64,000 bases of DNA from Flavobacteria bacterium BBFL7 (GTDB lineage Bacteria > Bacteroidota > Bacteroidia > Flavobacteriales > Flavobacteriaceae). Positions within the stretch are counted from its first letter, which is position 1. Each line of letters begins with the position of its first letter. The notes beneath the pieces are model-generated. The model was not told the DNA's origin and made no database searches. It saw only the letters and a program-made list of their open reading frames with translations. Made by a program: the position numbers and the translations under genes. Below are positions 45,220-54,211 of the stretch, piece by piece. The DNA is taken from assembly GCA_000153385.1 (NCBI GenBank), contig CH672374.1:1924544-1988543 (forward strand). The letters run 5' to 3'.

Positions 45220-45260
45220 AAGGTGTTTTATGTTCTCGCTTTCGCGAAAGCGTGCACCTT
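45220..45260 (+). promoter_or_regulatory. Hairpin after the TPP aptamer, containing the palindrome
   Basis: AAGGTG (45220-45225) pairs with CACCTT (45255-45260) around an inner stem made by the dispersed palindrome. No U-run follows, so it is not a plain terminator. It may be part of the expression platform. Confidence 0.4.
45237..45252. repeat. Dispersed palindrome, exact, in the riboswitch leader
   Basis: CGCTTTCGCGAAAGCG, 26 bases after the aptamer and 97 bases before the receptor ATG. Confidence 0.95.
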
Positions 45261-45349
45261 AAAAATCCATTTCAAGAGAATCCTTCAAACATTTTATTTT
45301 AATCAAACCGAATAAATGCCCCTTTTATTTGAACTTAAAAAAAGTTCTA

Positions 45350-47539
45350 ATGAAACATTTATCTCGCGTTGTAATTGCTATGGCATTAACCGTAACCGGC
45401 CTAGCAACAGCGCAAACAACACAAGAAGCAGACACCACAAAATCTGAAAAACTAGATGCGGTGCTTGTAAAAGCCGTACGTGTAAATGCAAAATCGCCTA
45501 TTACACACAGCAACCTTACTAAAGAGGAAATTGCAAAACGTAATTTAGGACAAGACATTCCTATGCTACTTAATTTTTTACCTTCTGTGGTTACCACTAC
45601 TGATGCTGGTGCTGGAATAGGTTATACAGGATTGAGAGTGCGTGGTGTAAGCTCACAATCTACTAACGTGACCATCAATGGGATTCCTTATACAGATGCA
45701 GAATCGTTAGGTACATTTTGGGTAAATCTAGGAGACTTTTCTTCTTCTGTAGAGAGTTTACAGCTACAGCGTGGAGTAGGAACTAGTACTAATGGTAGTG
45801 GTGCTTTTGGAGCAAGTATTAATGTGTTAACTGATGCAGTTGCTAAAGAATCCAGCGGAGAAATCTCTAATTCTATAGGTAGTTTTAATAGTAGAAAACA
45901 CACCGTAAAGTTCTCTACAGGTCTCATGAATGATCACTTTGAGATTGCTGGTAGATTGTCTAACATACAATCTGATGGTTATATCGACAGAGCGACCTCA
46001 GACTTAAAATCATATTTCTTACAAGGTGCTTATGTAGATGATAATACCTTAATTAAAGCGGTGACCTTTGGTGGTAATAATGTTACTTACCAATCTTGGT
46101 TTGGTATCGATAGAACAACGCTTAGGGAAAACAGAACCTTTAATCCAGCTGGTCAATATGAAGATGAGAATGGTGACACTCAATTTTATGATAATGAGGT
46201 AGATGATTATAGACAAGATCACTATCAATTACACTGGAACCAGCGTTATAATAGAAACTGGTCTACTAATATAGGATTGAACTATACATACGGACGTGGA
46301 TTCTTTGAGCAGTTTAAAGAGGATGATGATTTTTCTACCTATGGATTTGATGAACTAATAGTTGATGGACAGACCGTAAATACAACAGATGTAATACGTC
46401 GTCGCTGGTTAGATAACGATTATTATGTTTTTAATGCTAGCGCAAATTATAAAAATAGAAATCTAGACATGATTTTCGGGACATCTTTCAGTCACTACGA
46501 TGGTGATCATTATGGTGAAGTGATATGGGCAAGATTTGCAAGTCAAAGCAATATTAGAGATCGTTATTATGACGGTAATGGTAAAAAGAATGACTTATCT
46601 GTGTTCTCAAAAGCTACTTATAAGCTTAATGATAAAGTACAATTGTATGGTGATTTACAGGTAAGAAACGTAGACTATTCTACATCTGGGATTACATCAG
46701 ATCTTGTAGAATTGTTAGTCGATGAGAATTACACATTCTTTAATCCTAAGGCTGGTGTAACGTATAAGTATAATGATAACAATGACTTATATCTATCGTA
46801 TGCAAGAGCAAATAGAGAGCCTAATAGAAACGATTTTGAAAGTGACTCTTCTATCAGACCAGAACAGTTGAATGACTTTGAACTAGGATGGCGTCACAAA
46901 GAAGGCAATTTCTCATTTAATGCAAACGGTTACTTAATGTTATATAATGAGCAGTTAGTGTTAAGTGGTGAGTTGAATGATGTAGGTGCACCATTAAGAA
47001 CTAATAGTGGAGAAAGCTATCGTTTAGGTCTAGAATTAGAAGCTGTAATACCAGTTAATAGTAAGCTTACGATTCAGCCTAATCTAGCTTTAAGCAGCAA
47101 TAAAAATAAAGAAACTATAAGATCATTTGATGGTGAATTGCAAAATCTAGGTCGTACTGATATCGCTTTTTCACCAGAAGTAGTAGCTGCAAATGCTATC
47201 GTTTTTCAACCTATAAAAAATCTACAAGTATCGTTACTTAGTAAGTTTGTTGGTGAGCAGTTTATGAGTAATACTGAGGCACAAGAATCTAAATTAGACA
47301 GCTATTTTACAAATGACATCAATTTAATTTATACTATTAAACCACGATCAGTTTTTAAAACTATTGTGCTTACTGCGTTAGTAAATAACATCTTTGATGA
47401 GAAATATGAGTCTAACGGTTATTACTTTACCTATGATGACGATTTCTCTAATCCAGGCACCATCACAACTGTAGAAGGTAATGGATTCTATCCTCAAGCA
47501 GGTATTAACTTCTTGACTGGAGTAACACTTACTTTTTAA
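45350..47539 (+). CDS. TonB-dependent outer-membrane receptor under TPP-riboswitch control
   Basis: 729 residues from the ATG at 45350; an earlier TTG is not needed. Signal peptide LTVTGLATAQ, a TonB box-like stretch, a plug with GLRVRGVSSQSTNVTINGIP, and a barrel ending in LTGVTLTF. The riboswitch upstream shows that it takes up thiamine or a thiamine precursor. THI-regulated receptors of this sort have been proposed before in Bacteroidota from comparative genomics. Confidence 0.92.
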   Translation: MKHLSRVVIAMALTVTGLATAQTTQEADTTKSEKLDAVLVKAVRVNAKSPITHSNLTKEEIAKRNLGQDIPMLLNFLPSVVTTTDAGAGIGYTGLRVRGVSSQSTNVTINGIPYTDAESLGTFWVNLGDFSSSVESLQLQRGVGTSTNGSGAFGASINVLTDAVAKESSGEISNSIGSFNSRKHTVKFSTGLMNDHFEIAGRLSNIQSDGYIDRATSDLKSYFLQGAYVDDNTLIKAVTFGGNNVTYQSWFGIDRTTLRENRTFNPAGQYEDENGDTQFYDNEVDDYRQDHYQLHWNQRYNRNWSTNIGLNYTYGRGFFEQFKEDDDFSTYGFDELIVDGQTVNTTDVIRRRWLDNDYYVFNASANYKNRNLDMIFGTSFSHYDGDHYGEVIWARFASQSNIRDRYYDGNGKKNDLSVFSKATYKLNDKVQLYGDLQVRNVDYSTSGITSDLVELLVDENYTFFNPKAGVTYKYNDNNDLYLSYARANREPNRNDFESDSSIRPEQLNDFELGWRHKEGNFSFNANGYLMLYNEQLVLSGELNDVGAPLRTNSGESYRLGLELEAVIPVNSKLTIQPNLALSSNKNKETIRSFDGELQNLGRTDIAFSPEVVAANAIVFQPIKNLQVSLLSKFVGEQFMSNTEAQESKLDSYFTNDINLIYTIKPRSVFKTIVLTALVNNIFDEKYESNGYYFTYDDDFSNPGTITTVEGNGFYPQAGINFLTGVTLTF

Positions 47540-47560
47540 AAAGTAGAATAAAATTTTATT

Positions 47561-47614
47561 AAGGTTCTAATCTAGATATGTATTTAAATAGCATATTTGG
47601 TTAGAGCCTTTTTT
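47561..47614. terminator. Bidirectional terminator
   Basis: AAGGTTCTAA pairs with TTAGAGCCTT (one G-T pair); an inner ATATG/CATAT stem and a T-run are also present. It sits between convergent genes. Confidence 0.75.
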
Positions 47615-48041
47615 AATTAAAGACTCTAATGATATTACCGCTACGTTCTACACGATAAGCCTTTAAGCCGTATTGTCCGCCACCTTGAGTAGGCTGTCCA
47701 TTAAAAATACTGTACTCATTATTATCATCTGTACAAGGGCAAGATGCCGTGATGCCAGAAACCGTCATTTTAGAGCACTCATTAGGCGAGTGATTGGGAT
47801 CACTCAATTCATATGCAAAATATTGTGAGTTGCCAGGATGGTAAATAACAAAGCCGCGTAAACCACCGCTATTGACAATTACAGAGTTTCCAGGAAAGTT
47901 TAAAGTACTATACTGTGGTAAATTGGTATTCAATTCTACTTGAAAGGCTAGATCTACAAGAAAAGGATTGTTGCGAGCGTCATCATCACTCGCGCAAGAT
48001 AATGCGATAAACAGCACACTAATAATAAACGCTTTACGCAT
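47613..48041 (-). CDS. Small lipoprotein, possibly Rieske-like fold
   Basis: 142 residues from the ATG at 48041, which gives a proper lipoprotein signal (VLFIALSCAS). The longer frame to 48122 has no signal and overlaps the promoter. The mature part is beta-rich with NECSKMTVSG and ASCPCTDDNNEYSIFNGQP, a pattern like Rieske-fold proteins but without the CxH pairs needed for a 2Fe-2S cluster. Function unknown. Confidence 0.75.
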   Translation of the reverse strand: MRKAFIISVLFIALSCASDDDARNNPFLVDLAFQVELNTNLPQYSTLNFPGNSVIVNSGGLRGFVIYHPGNSQYFAYELSDPNHSPNECSKMTVSGITASCPCTDDNNEYSIFNGQPTQGGGQYGLKAYRVERSGNIIRVFN

Positions 48042-48064
48042 AATTAAGTTTCTTTTAAAGACTT

Positions 48065-48072
48065 CAAATGTA
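48065..48072 (-). promoter_or_regulatory. Candidate -7 element for the small lipoprotein
   Basis: TACATTTG on the minus strand, 23 bases before its ATG. Confidence 0.5.
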
Positions 48073-48094
48073 TAACGATGATATTGATATTTAG

Positions 48095-48102
48095 TATATT
48101 TG
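48095..48102 (+). promoter_or_regulatory. Candidate -7 element for greA
   Basis: TATATTTG. The greA leader would be about 135 bases and opens with a 7-bp hairpin (AAATCCC/GGGATTT, 48109-48133). Confidence 0.5.
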
Positions 48103-48184
48103 TTTTTGAAATCCCGCAGCAATGATGGGATTTTGTTATTTATATTCTCAATTACTGGTAAATGTAGGAGTGAATTAGAGAATA

Positions 48185-48200
48185 CGCTTTCGCGGAAACT
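48185..48200. repeat. Degenerate dispersed palindrome before greA
   Basis: CGCTTTCGCGGAAACT: the left half is intact and the right half decayed. It lies 41 bases before the greA ATG. Confidence 0.7.
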
Positions 48201-48241
48201 GCCTTAAAACAGCCGCCGTGAATAATTTAAACAGCAAAACT

Positions 48242-48718
48242 ATGAGCAACGTATCGTACTATACAGAAGAAGGATTTAAAAAATTAAAAGACGAGCTAAA
48301 GCAACTTAAGGATGTTGAACGTCCTAGAGCATCACAAGCCATTGCTGAAGCAAGAGATAAAGGTGATTTAAGTGAAAACGCAGAATATGATGCTGCTAAA
48401 GAAGCTCAAGGAATGCTGGAAATGCGTATTTCTAAGCTAGAAGCAGTAGTCTCTAACGCTCGTATTATTGATGAGAGTGATTTAGATCTTTCTAAAGTTC
48501 TTATACATAGCAATGTGAAAATTAAAAACCTGAATAATAAAATGGTCATGAACTATAAGCTCGTTGCACAAAGTGAGTCTGACATTACTAAAGGTTTAAT
48601 ATCTGTCGATTCTCCTATTGGGAAAGCCTTATTGGGTAAAGAAGTAGGTGAAGTAGCTGAGGCTGTCGTACCAGTAGGAACGATTAAGCTAGAAATCATG
48701 GAAATTTCAAGAGGATAG
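48242..48718 (+). CDS. greA: Transcription elongation factor GreA
   Basis: 158 residues from the ATG at 48242, the usual GreA length; a GTG eight codons upstream is unnecessary. The N-terminal coiled coil carries the acidic tip motif (AEARDKGDLSENAEYDAAKE), and the C-terminal FKBP-like domain ends with SPIGKALLGKEVGE. It rescues backtracked RNA polymerase. The HIT gene starts 2 bases later. Confidence 0.97.
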   Translation: MSNVSYYTEEGFKKLKDELKQLKDVERPRASQAIAEARDKGDLSENAEYDAAKEAQGMLEMRISKLEAVVSNARIIDESDLDLSKVLIHSNVKIKNLNNKMVMNYKLVAQSESDITKGLISVDSPIGKALLGKEVGEVAEAVVPVGTIKLEIMEISRG

Positions 48719-48720
48719 TT

Positions 48721-49113
48721 ATGAGTGTATTCACAAAAATCATTAACGGTGAAATTCCTTGTTACAAAGTAGCAGAAAATGAAGACTTTATTGCTTTTCT
48801 AGATATCAATCCCAATGCGCCAGGACACACGCTTTGTGTGCCTAAAAAAGAGGTCAACAAAATATTTGATTTAGACAGTGAGACTTACTTTGATTTGATG
48901 GATTTCTCTAGAGAAGTAGCACTCGCGTTGAGAGAAGAAGTAACTTGTCAGCGTATAGGTATGAGCGTTATAGGGCTAGAAGTTCCTCATGTTCATGTAC
49001 ATTTAATACCGCTACGTGATATGGAAGACATGCGTTTTTCGAATAAAGTTTCACTATCTGATGAAGATATGCAAGACATCGCTACAAGAGTTAAGGCGCG
49101 ATTTGATTCCTAG
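48721..49113 (+). CDS. HIT-family nucleotide-binding protein
   Basis: 130 residues with the histidine triad HVHVH at 90-94 and the N-terminal FTKIINGEIPCYKV typical of Hint-type nucleotidyl hydrolases. Co-transcribed with greA, an arrangement that recurs in Bacteroidota. Confidence 0.95.
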   Translation: MSVFTKIINGEIPCYKVAENEDFIAFLDINPNAPGHTLCVPKKEVNKIFDLDSETYFDLMDFSREVALALREEVTCQRIGMSVIGLEVPHVHVHLIPLRDMEDMRFSNKVSLSDEDMQDIATRVKARFDS

Positions 49114-49211
49114 TTAAAAACCTCATCGATCTTTAAGACCTGTAAGGTTTAGATTAATAACATCATAAGATTTAATGATATCATTAACAGGTAGATTAAC
49201 GAGATAGGTTT

Positions 49212-49219
49212 TACCTTTG
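49212..49219 (+). promoter_or_regulatory. Candidate -7 element for the bacilliredoxin gene
   Basis: TACCTTTG, 15 bases before the ATG. Confidence 0.5.
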
Positions 49220-49234
49220 TAAAAAATTAATATT

Positions 49235-49645
49235 ATGTACCCAGCAGAATTAGTTCAACCGATGCGCGACGATTTAGGAAACGCAGGTTTTGAACACTTA
49301 TATACCGCAGACGCTGTAAATAGCGCAATTAGTAAGGAAGGAACAACACTAGTAGTAGTAAATTCAGTATGTGGATGTGCTGCTGCAAATGCGCGTCCTG
49401 GAGCAAAAATGTCTTTAGAAAATGCAAAAAAACCAGATCATATCGTGACGGTATTTGCAGGTGTAGATCGTGAGGCAGTAGATGCAGCAAGAGCAGCTAT
49501 GATTCCTTTTCCACCTAGTTCACCTAGTATGGCATTATTCAAAAATGGTGAGTTAGTGCACATGTTAGAGCGTCACCACATTGAAGGTCGCCCAGCAGAG
49601 ATGATTGCAGAAAATCTTAAAGAAGCTTACAACGAGAATTGCTAA
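49235..49645 (+). CDS. BrxA/BrxB-family bacilliredoxin
   Basis: 136 residues with the CGC motif (Cys46, Cys48 in NSVCGCAAANARPG) and the C-terminal MLERHHIEGRPAEMIAENL of the YphP/YqiW family. These thioredoxin-fold proteins remove bacillithiol or related low-molecular-weight thiols from proteins. Single gene with its own terminator. Confidence 0.93.
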   Translation: MYPAELVQPMRDDLGNAGFEHLYTADAVNSAISKEGTTLVVVNSVCGCAAANARPGAKMSLENAKKPDHIVTVFAGVDREAVDAARAAMIPFPPSSPSMALFKNGELVHMLERHHIEGRPAEMIAENLKEAYNENC

Positions 49646-49666
49646 TACATTTCTAGTTTTAGAATT

Positions 49667-49700
49667 AAAAAAGGTTGTGTAGAAATACACAACCTTTTTT
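49667..49700 (+). terminator. Terminator after the bacilliredoxin gene
   Basis: Stem GGTTGTGT/ACACAACC flanked by A- and T-runs, loop AGAAAT. Confidence 0.88.
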
Positions 49701-49779
49701 ATTTATACAGCACCATTCCTTTTACTATGCGTGCATATCAATTGATTCAAACATCGATGGATATGCACTTTTTGCATTA

Positions 49780-49787
49780 TATATTTG
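49780..49787 (+). promoter_or_regulatory. -7 element 4 bases before the acyltransferase start
   Basis: TATATTTG, then TGCT, then ATG, predicting a leaderless mRNA. It also decides against the longer upstream start. Confidence 0.55.
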
Positions 49788-49791
49788 TGCT

Positions 49792-50541
49792 ATGCAAAAA
49801 ATTATCTCGTATCCTTTAACGATACTACATTTTATACTCTTTTTTTTGATGCTGGTGATCTTTCATCCTATCCAGTTGATATGTCATAAAATATGGGGAT
49901 ATGACGCCCATAGAAAAAGTGTTGCCATTTTAAACTGGTTTTTAATGCAAACCCAGCTGCCGCTTTTCAACACCTTTGACTTTAAGTTTAAAGAAGAATT
50001 GCCTGTAGGGCCATCATATATATTTGTGAGTAATCACCAGAGCATGTTTGATATACCACCATTGATTTATCACTTGCGCCATTATCACGCAAAGTTTATT
50101 GCAAAAAAAGAACTCGCAAAAGGAATACCTAGTATATCTCTTAACCTGCGCATCGGTGAGAACTGTGCCATCGATCGCAAGGACGCAAGACAATCTATTG
50201 CGGCATTAATCAAATTTGCAAAAAACGTTTATGAAAAGAAACGCAGCGTTGTGATTTTTGCCGAAGGTTCTAGAAGCCGCACAGGTGTGCCTAAACCTTT
50301 TAAAACTAAAGGTTTATTAACGCTTTTTAAATATATACCAGATGCTGTCGTTGTACCAGTAACAGTAAACAACTCGTGGAAAGTGGATCGCTACGGGAAA
50401 TTCCCTTACGGTATCGGTAATAAGATATCTGTATTGGTACATGAGCCTATTCCTATTACGGGACGTAAAGGAGAAGAAGTTATTGCTCAGGCAGAATCTG
50501 TGGTGCATGGTGCTGTTAATAGTACGGCACTAGATTCTTAA
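49792..50541 (+). CDS. plsC: 1-acyl-sn-glycerol-3-phosphate acyltransferase (PlsC family)
   Basis: 249 residues from the ATG at 49792. An N-terminal membrane segment is followed by the acyltransferase blocks NHQSMFD (HX4D, His82 and Asp87), GENCAIDRKD, FAEGSRSRTG and VVPVTV. It makes phosphatidic acid at the inner membrane. The frame also opens from 49675, but that region holds the terminator and promoter. The acyl-ACP desaturase gene follows, consistent with lipid synthesis. Confidence 0.9.
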   Translation: MQKIISYPLTILHFILFFLMLVIFHPIQLICHKIWGYDAHRKSVAILNWFLMQTQLPLFNTFDFKFKEELPVGPSYIFVSNHQSMFDIPPLIYHLRHYHAKFIAKKELAKGIPSISLNLRIGENCAIDRKDARQSIAALIKFAKNVYEKKRSVVIFAEGSRSRTGVPKPFKTKGLLTLFKYIPDAVVVPVTVNNSWKVDRYGKFPYGIGNKISVLVHEPIPITGRKGEEVIAQAESVVHGAVNSTALDS

Positions 50542-50579
50542 GTAAAACAGCTTTAAATAACTGATTATTATTGTAATTA

Positions 50580-50595
50580 CGCTTTCGCGAAAGCG
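50580..50595. repeat. Dispersed palindrome, exact, before the desaturase gene
   Basis: CGCTTTCGCGAAAGCG preceded by ATTA, 44 bases before the ATG. Confidence 0.95.
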
Positions 50596-50639
50596 AACTA
50601 AACATTAAAACACGTACATTTAGAACCTATAACATAGAT

Positions 50640-51644
50640 ATGGATATCAAGCCCCTAAAAAATATACGCATCGAGGTGATGCAATCCCTAGAAAGTAAGG
50701 TACAGTCTTTTATGGACGAGTACTTGATTCCTGTGGAAAAGATCTGGCAGCCTACTGACTTTTTACCAGATTCACAATCCGATTCTTTTCTTGATGAGGT
50801 AACAGAGTTACGCGAGCTGGCCAAAGAATTACCGTATGATTTCTGGGTAGCTCTAGTCGGAGATACCATTACTGAAGAAGCATTACCTACTTATGAGTCT
50901 TGGCTTATGGATGTAGAAGGCATCAATCAGGTAGAAGGAAAAGGAAATATCTGGTCTAAATGGGTACGTCAGTGGACTGGAGAAGAGAACCGTCATGGTG
51001 ATGTGTTGAATAAATATTTATATCTATCTGGACGTGTAAACATGCGTGAAATAGAAATCACTACACAACACTTAATTAATGATGGTTTTGATATTGGAAC
51101 AGATCGAGATCCTTATAAGAATTTTATTTATACCAGTTTTCAAGAGCTTGCGACTTATATATCACATAATAGAGTAGCAAAATTAGCTCGTGGATATGGT
51201 AATGCTGCGTTATCTAAAATGTGTCGCATGATCTCTGGAGATGAGATGCGCCATCATAAAGCATACAGCACATTTGTGGCCGAAATTTTTAAAGTTGACC
51301 CTGATAATATGATGGTTGCCTTTAAAGATATGATGGTTAATAAGATAGTAATGCCAGCTATGTTTTTAAGAGAAGCAGGACAGTCTATGGGATCTGCATT
51401 TGAGGACTTTTCAAACAGTGCACAACGTATAGGTGTTTATACTGCACAAGATTATATCGATATCATGCAAAAGCTTATAGACCAGTGGGATATTGCAAAT
51501 ATGAAAGGATTAAATGAAGAGGCAGAGAAAGCTCGTGATTATTTAATGAAGCTTCCTGCACGTATGGAGCGTGTTTCTCAACGTATAAAAATACCACAAG
51601 AAATAACTCGATTTACTTGGGTAAATCCAGCGATGACTACTTAA
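50640..51644 (+). CDS. Acyl-ACP desaturase (soluble di-iron)
   Basis: 334 residues of the plant-type stearoyl-ACP desaturase family. The two di-iron motifs are EENRHGD (115-121) and DEMRHH (about 200). It puts a double bond in acyl-ACP using oxygen, setting membrane fluidity. The PlsC-type gene upstream fits. Confidence 0.93.
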   Translation: MDIKPLKNIRIEVMQSLESKVQSFMDEYLIPVEKIWQPTDFLPDSQSDSFLDEVTELRELAKELPYDFWVALVGDTITEEALPTYESWLMDVEGINQVEGKGNIWSKWVRQWTGEENRHGDVLNKYLYLSGRVNMREIEITTQHLINDGFDIGTDRDPYKNFIYTSFQELATYISHNRVAKLARGYGNAALSKMCRMISGDEMRHHKAYSTFVAEIFKVDPDNMMVAFKDMMVNKIVMPAMFLREAGQSMGSAFEDFSNSAQRIGVYTAQDYIDIMQKLIDQWDIANMKGLNEEAEKARDYLMKLPARMERVSQRIKIPQEITRFTWVNPAMTT

Positions 51645-51671
51645 AAATTGGTAATCATAAATACAGTTATA

Positions 51672-51704
51672 AAAAAATCCCTAGAGCTGATCTAGGGATT
51701 TTTT
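51672..51704 (+). terminator. Terminator after the desaturase gene
   Basis: 14-bp perfect stem AAAAAATCCCTAGA and complement, loop GCTGA. Confidence 0.92.
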
Positions 51705-51785
51705 GTTTAGATTAAATTGAAGTTCTTCGGCTTGATTATTGATTGCTCATTACAATGTCTTATTAAGTTATTACATTTACGATTC

Positions 51786-53243
51786 ATGAAAATCTACCAA
51801 AACAGTCTGCGCAATCGCATTTTTATAGCGATGATTTTATTGACACTTATCTCCAGTCTATTGATCGCTGGGATGTCTATTTATCAATCAAGAGAACAGG
51901 CAAAGGATTACCATTCTAAAAGATTACAACGTAAAGAGCAGGCAATTAAAGAACAAATTGCCTATGAACTGCGCAAGACCGACTTTGAAGTAGTCACAGA
52001 AAATCTTCAATTCATTTTCAGAGAAGAAATTTATGGGATAAGCGATATTCATGGTATGCCTGTAAATATGTATGACTTGCAAGGTCACTTAATTAAAACT
52101 TCAAAACCTAAACTTAAAGCCGATAGTCTAGAACTACAGATCAATCATATCATTTTAGAAGGTTTGAAGGCTTCTGACACCAGACGATATGTTATAGAGT
52201 TTGAAGAAGATGGGAAAAAGTACTTATCTAGTTACTCCTACCTTACTGATAATCAGTTTAAAAATATAGCGATTCTTAATTTACCTTATCTTGAGAATGA
52301 TGATTTTATGAATTATGAGCTCAAGGAATTTCTAACCAGACTTTCTGGGATTTATGTTTTGATGTTTTTATTCTCTATAGGATTAGCTTACTTCTTATCT
52401 AAATACATTACCAAATCTATTAGCCGCATCAGCGATCGTTTTAAAGAGATTAATATCGCACAACGCAATGATAAGATTGTGATCGATGAGTCTGATGCTG
52501 GCGAGTTGAAAGCACTGGTAATGTCATATAACAATATGGTCGACCAATTGGAGGAAAGTGCCGTAAAACTGGCTACAAGCGAGCGTGAGCAAGCCTGGCG
52601 AGAAATGGCAAAACAGGTCGCGCATGAGATTAAAAATCCGTTGACGCCTATGAGGTTAACGGTGCAAAGTTTTCAACGTCGTTTTGATCCATCAGATCCT
52701 GATTCACAAGAAAAGCTCAAAGAATATAGCAATTCGCTTATTGAGCAAATTGACGTGATGAGTAACATCGCCAGTGCATTTTCTACCTATGCGACCATGC
52801 CAGCGCAAAAAAGTGAAGAGACTGATGTACCTATGGTGACACAACTCGCGCTAGATATTTTTAATGAATCTTATATCACTTATGAAGAAGATGCGGCTTC
52901 ATTGTTTGCCATCTTTGATCGTACACAGCTTATAAGGGTGGTTACTAACTTGATAAAGAATGCTATACAGGCATTAGATACCGATAGGTCTCCAGAGATT
53001 AAAGTATCTGTCACACATGATGAATACAACGTTTACTTAAAAGTAAAGGATAATGGAACTGGTGTTCATGAAGATCATCAAACTAAAATCTTTGAACCTA
53101 AGTTTACTACAAAAAGTAGTGGAATGGGACTAGGTCTTGCGATGGTAAAGCAAATCGTTGAGAATTTTAAAGGCACAATTACCATGACTACTGAAATAAA
53201 TATAGGGACTGAATTTACGGTTCAAATACCTAGATCTCGATAA
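51786..53243 (+). CDS. NtrY-like sensor histidine kinase
   Basis: 485 residues from the ATG at 51786; an earlier TTG is in the terminator region. Layout: transmembrane helix (about 12-32), periplasmic sensor, second helix near 190-210, HAMP, HisKA with His280 in VAHEIKNPLTPMR, and HATPase with NLIKNAIQAL, DNGTG and GMGLGLAMVK. The NPLTPMRLTVQ form is seen in NtrY/PorY-type kinases. No response regulator adjoins it. Confidence 0.93.
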   Translation: MKIYQNSLRNRIFIAMILLTLISSLLIAGMSIYQSREQAKDYHSKRLQRKEQAIKEQIAYELRKTDFEVVTENLQFIFREEIYGISDIHGMPVNMYDLQGHLIKTSKPKLKADSLELQINHIILEGLKASDTRRYVIEFEEDGKKYLSSYSYLTDNQFKNIAILNLPYLENDDFMNYELKEFLTRLSGIYVLMFLFSIGLAYFLSKYITKSISRISDRFKEINIAQRNDKIVIDESDAGELKALVMSYNNMVDQLEESAVKLATSEREQAWREMAKQVAHEIKNPLTPMRLTVQSFQRRFDPSDPDSQEKLKEYSNSLIEQIDVMSNIASAFSTYATMPAQKSEETDVPMVTQLALDIFNESYITYEEDAASLFAIFDRTQLIRVVTNLIKNAIQALDTDRSPEIKVSVTHDEYNVYLKVKDNGTGVHEDHQTKIFEPKFTTKSSGMGLGLAMVKQIVENFKGTITMTTEINIGTEFTVQIPRSR

Positions 53244-53246
53244 ATC

Positions 53247-53262
53247 CGCTTTCGCGAAAGCG
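53247..53262. repeat. Dispersed palindrome, exact, after the kinase stop
   Basis: CGCTTTCGCGAAAGCG, 3 bases past the kinase stop and 91 bases before the hydratase ATG. Confidence 0.95.
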
Positions 53263-53353
53263 TTACTAGGAATTCTTATCATTTTTTTAAAGATTCAAAT
53301 TCTTACTTCACTGCGGTTATGTCTATTTTTACAAGAGTAAAAAATAATAGACC

Positions 53354-54121
53354 ATGAACAATATTCTAGTTGCTACAGCAAATAAAATTACAACCATTAC
53401 CATTAACAGACCTAATAAACTCAATGCATTAAATAAAGAAACCATTGCAGAATTAAGTCAAGCTATAGATACGGCTGAAGATGATGAGAACACCAGAGTA
53501 ATCATTCTTACGGGTAGTGGAGAGAAAGCTTTTGTCGCTGGAGCAGATATTGCAGAGTTTGCAGATTTTTCTCCAGAGCAAGGAAAAGAGCTTGCTGCTC
53601 ATGGACAAGAGATACTTTTTAATAAGGTTGAAAACTGTTCTAAGCCTGTTATTGCTGCAGTAAATGGATTTGCCTTAGGTGGTGGACTTGAGTTAGCAAT
53701 GTCTGCTCATTTTAGAATTGCTAGTGATAATGCTAGAGTAGGATTGCCAGAAGTCTCTCTAGGAGTCATACCGGGATATGGTGGTACACAGCGTTTACCA
53801 CAATTAGTAGGTAAAGGACGTGCTATGGAAATGATTATGACTGCAGGAATGATAGATGCTGCGACGGCACATTCTTATGGATTAGTAAATCACGTTGTGA
53901 CACAAGATGAATTGATTTCTACTTGCGAGAAAATTGCTGGTAAAATAATGCGTAATAGTCCAGTAGCAATAGGTGCTGCGATTGACGCGGTAAATGCTGG
54001 TTATATTGATGGAGTCGATGGTTATCAGGCAGAAATTGACTGCTTTGGTGCATCTTTTGGAACAGACGATTTTAAAGAAGGAACGACTGCGTTTTTAGAG
54101 AAGAGAAAAGCTGAGTTTTAG
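53354..54121 (+). CDS. Enoyl-CoA hydratase/isomerase family protein
   Basis: 255 residues of the crotonase fold. Oxyanion-hole segments are AFVAGADIAEF and ALGGGLELAM, with the catalytic Glu region LPEVSLGVIPGYGGTQRLP. It likely hydrates enoyl-CoA in fatty-acid oxidation or butanoate metabolism. No beta-oxidation partner is adjacent. Confidence 0.93.
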   Translation: MNNILVATANKITTITINRPNKLNALNKETIAELSQAIDTAEDDENTRVIILTGSGEKAFVAGADIAEFADFSPEQGKELAAHGQEILFNKVENCSKPVIAAVNGFALGGGLELAMSAHFRIASDNARVGLPEVSLGVIPGYGGTQRLPQLVGKGRAMEMIMTAGMIDAATAHSYGLVNHVVTQDELISTCEKIAGKIMRNSPVAIGAAIDAVNAGYIDGVDGYQAEIDCFGASFGTDDFKEGTTAFLEKRKAEF

Positions 54122-54141
54122 AAATAAAACTTTTAAAAATG

Positions 54142-54173
54142 AAAAAAGGGCGGATTTATTTCCGCCCTTTTTT
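54142..54173. terminator. Bidirectional terminator
   Basis: 13-bp perfect stem AAAAAAGGGCGGA and complement, loop TTTATT, between convergent genes. Confidence 0.92.
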
Positions 54174-54211
54174 CATTTACTTTTTATTGTATGATCTTTT
54201 AAAATTTGAAT

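Noticed and set aside
49675-49791. Longer N-terminus for the PlsC-type protein
   Set aside because: The extension covers the preceding terminator and the -7 element; the ATG at 49792 fits the family.
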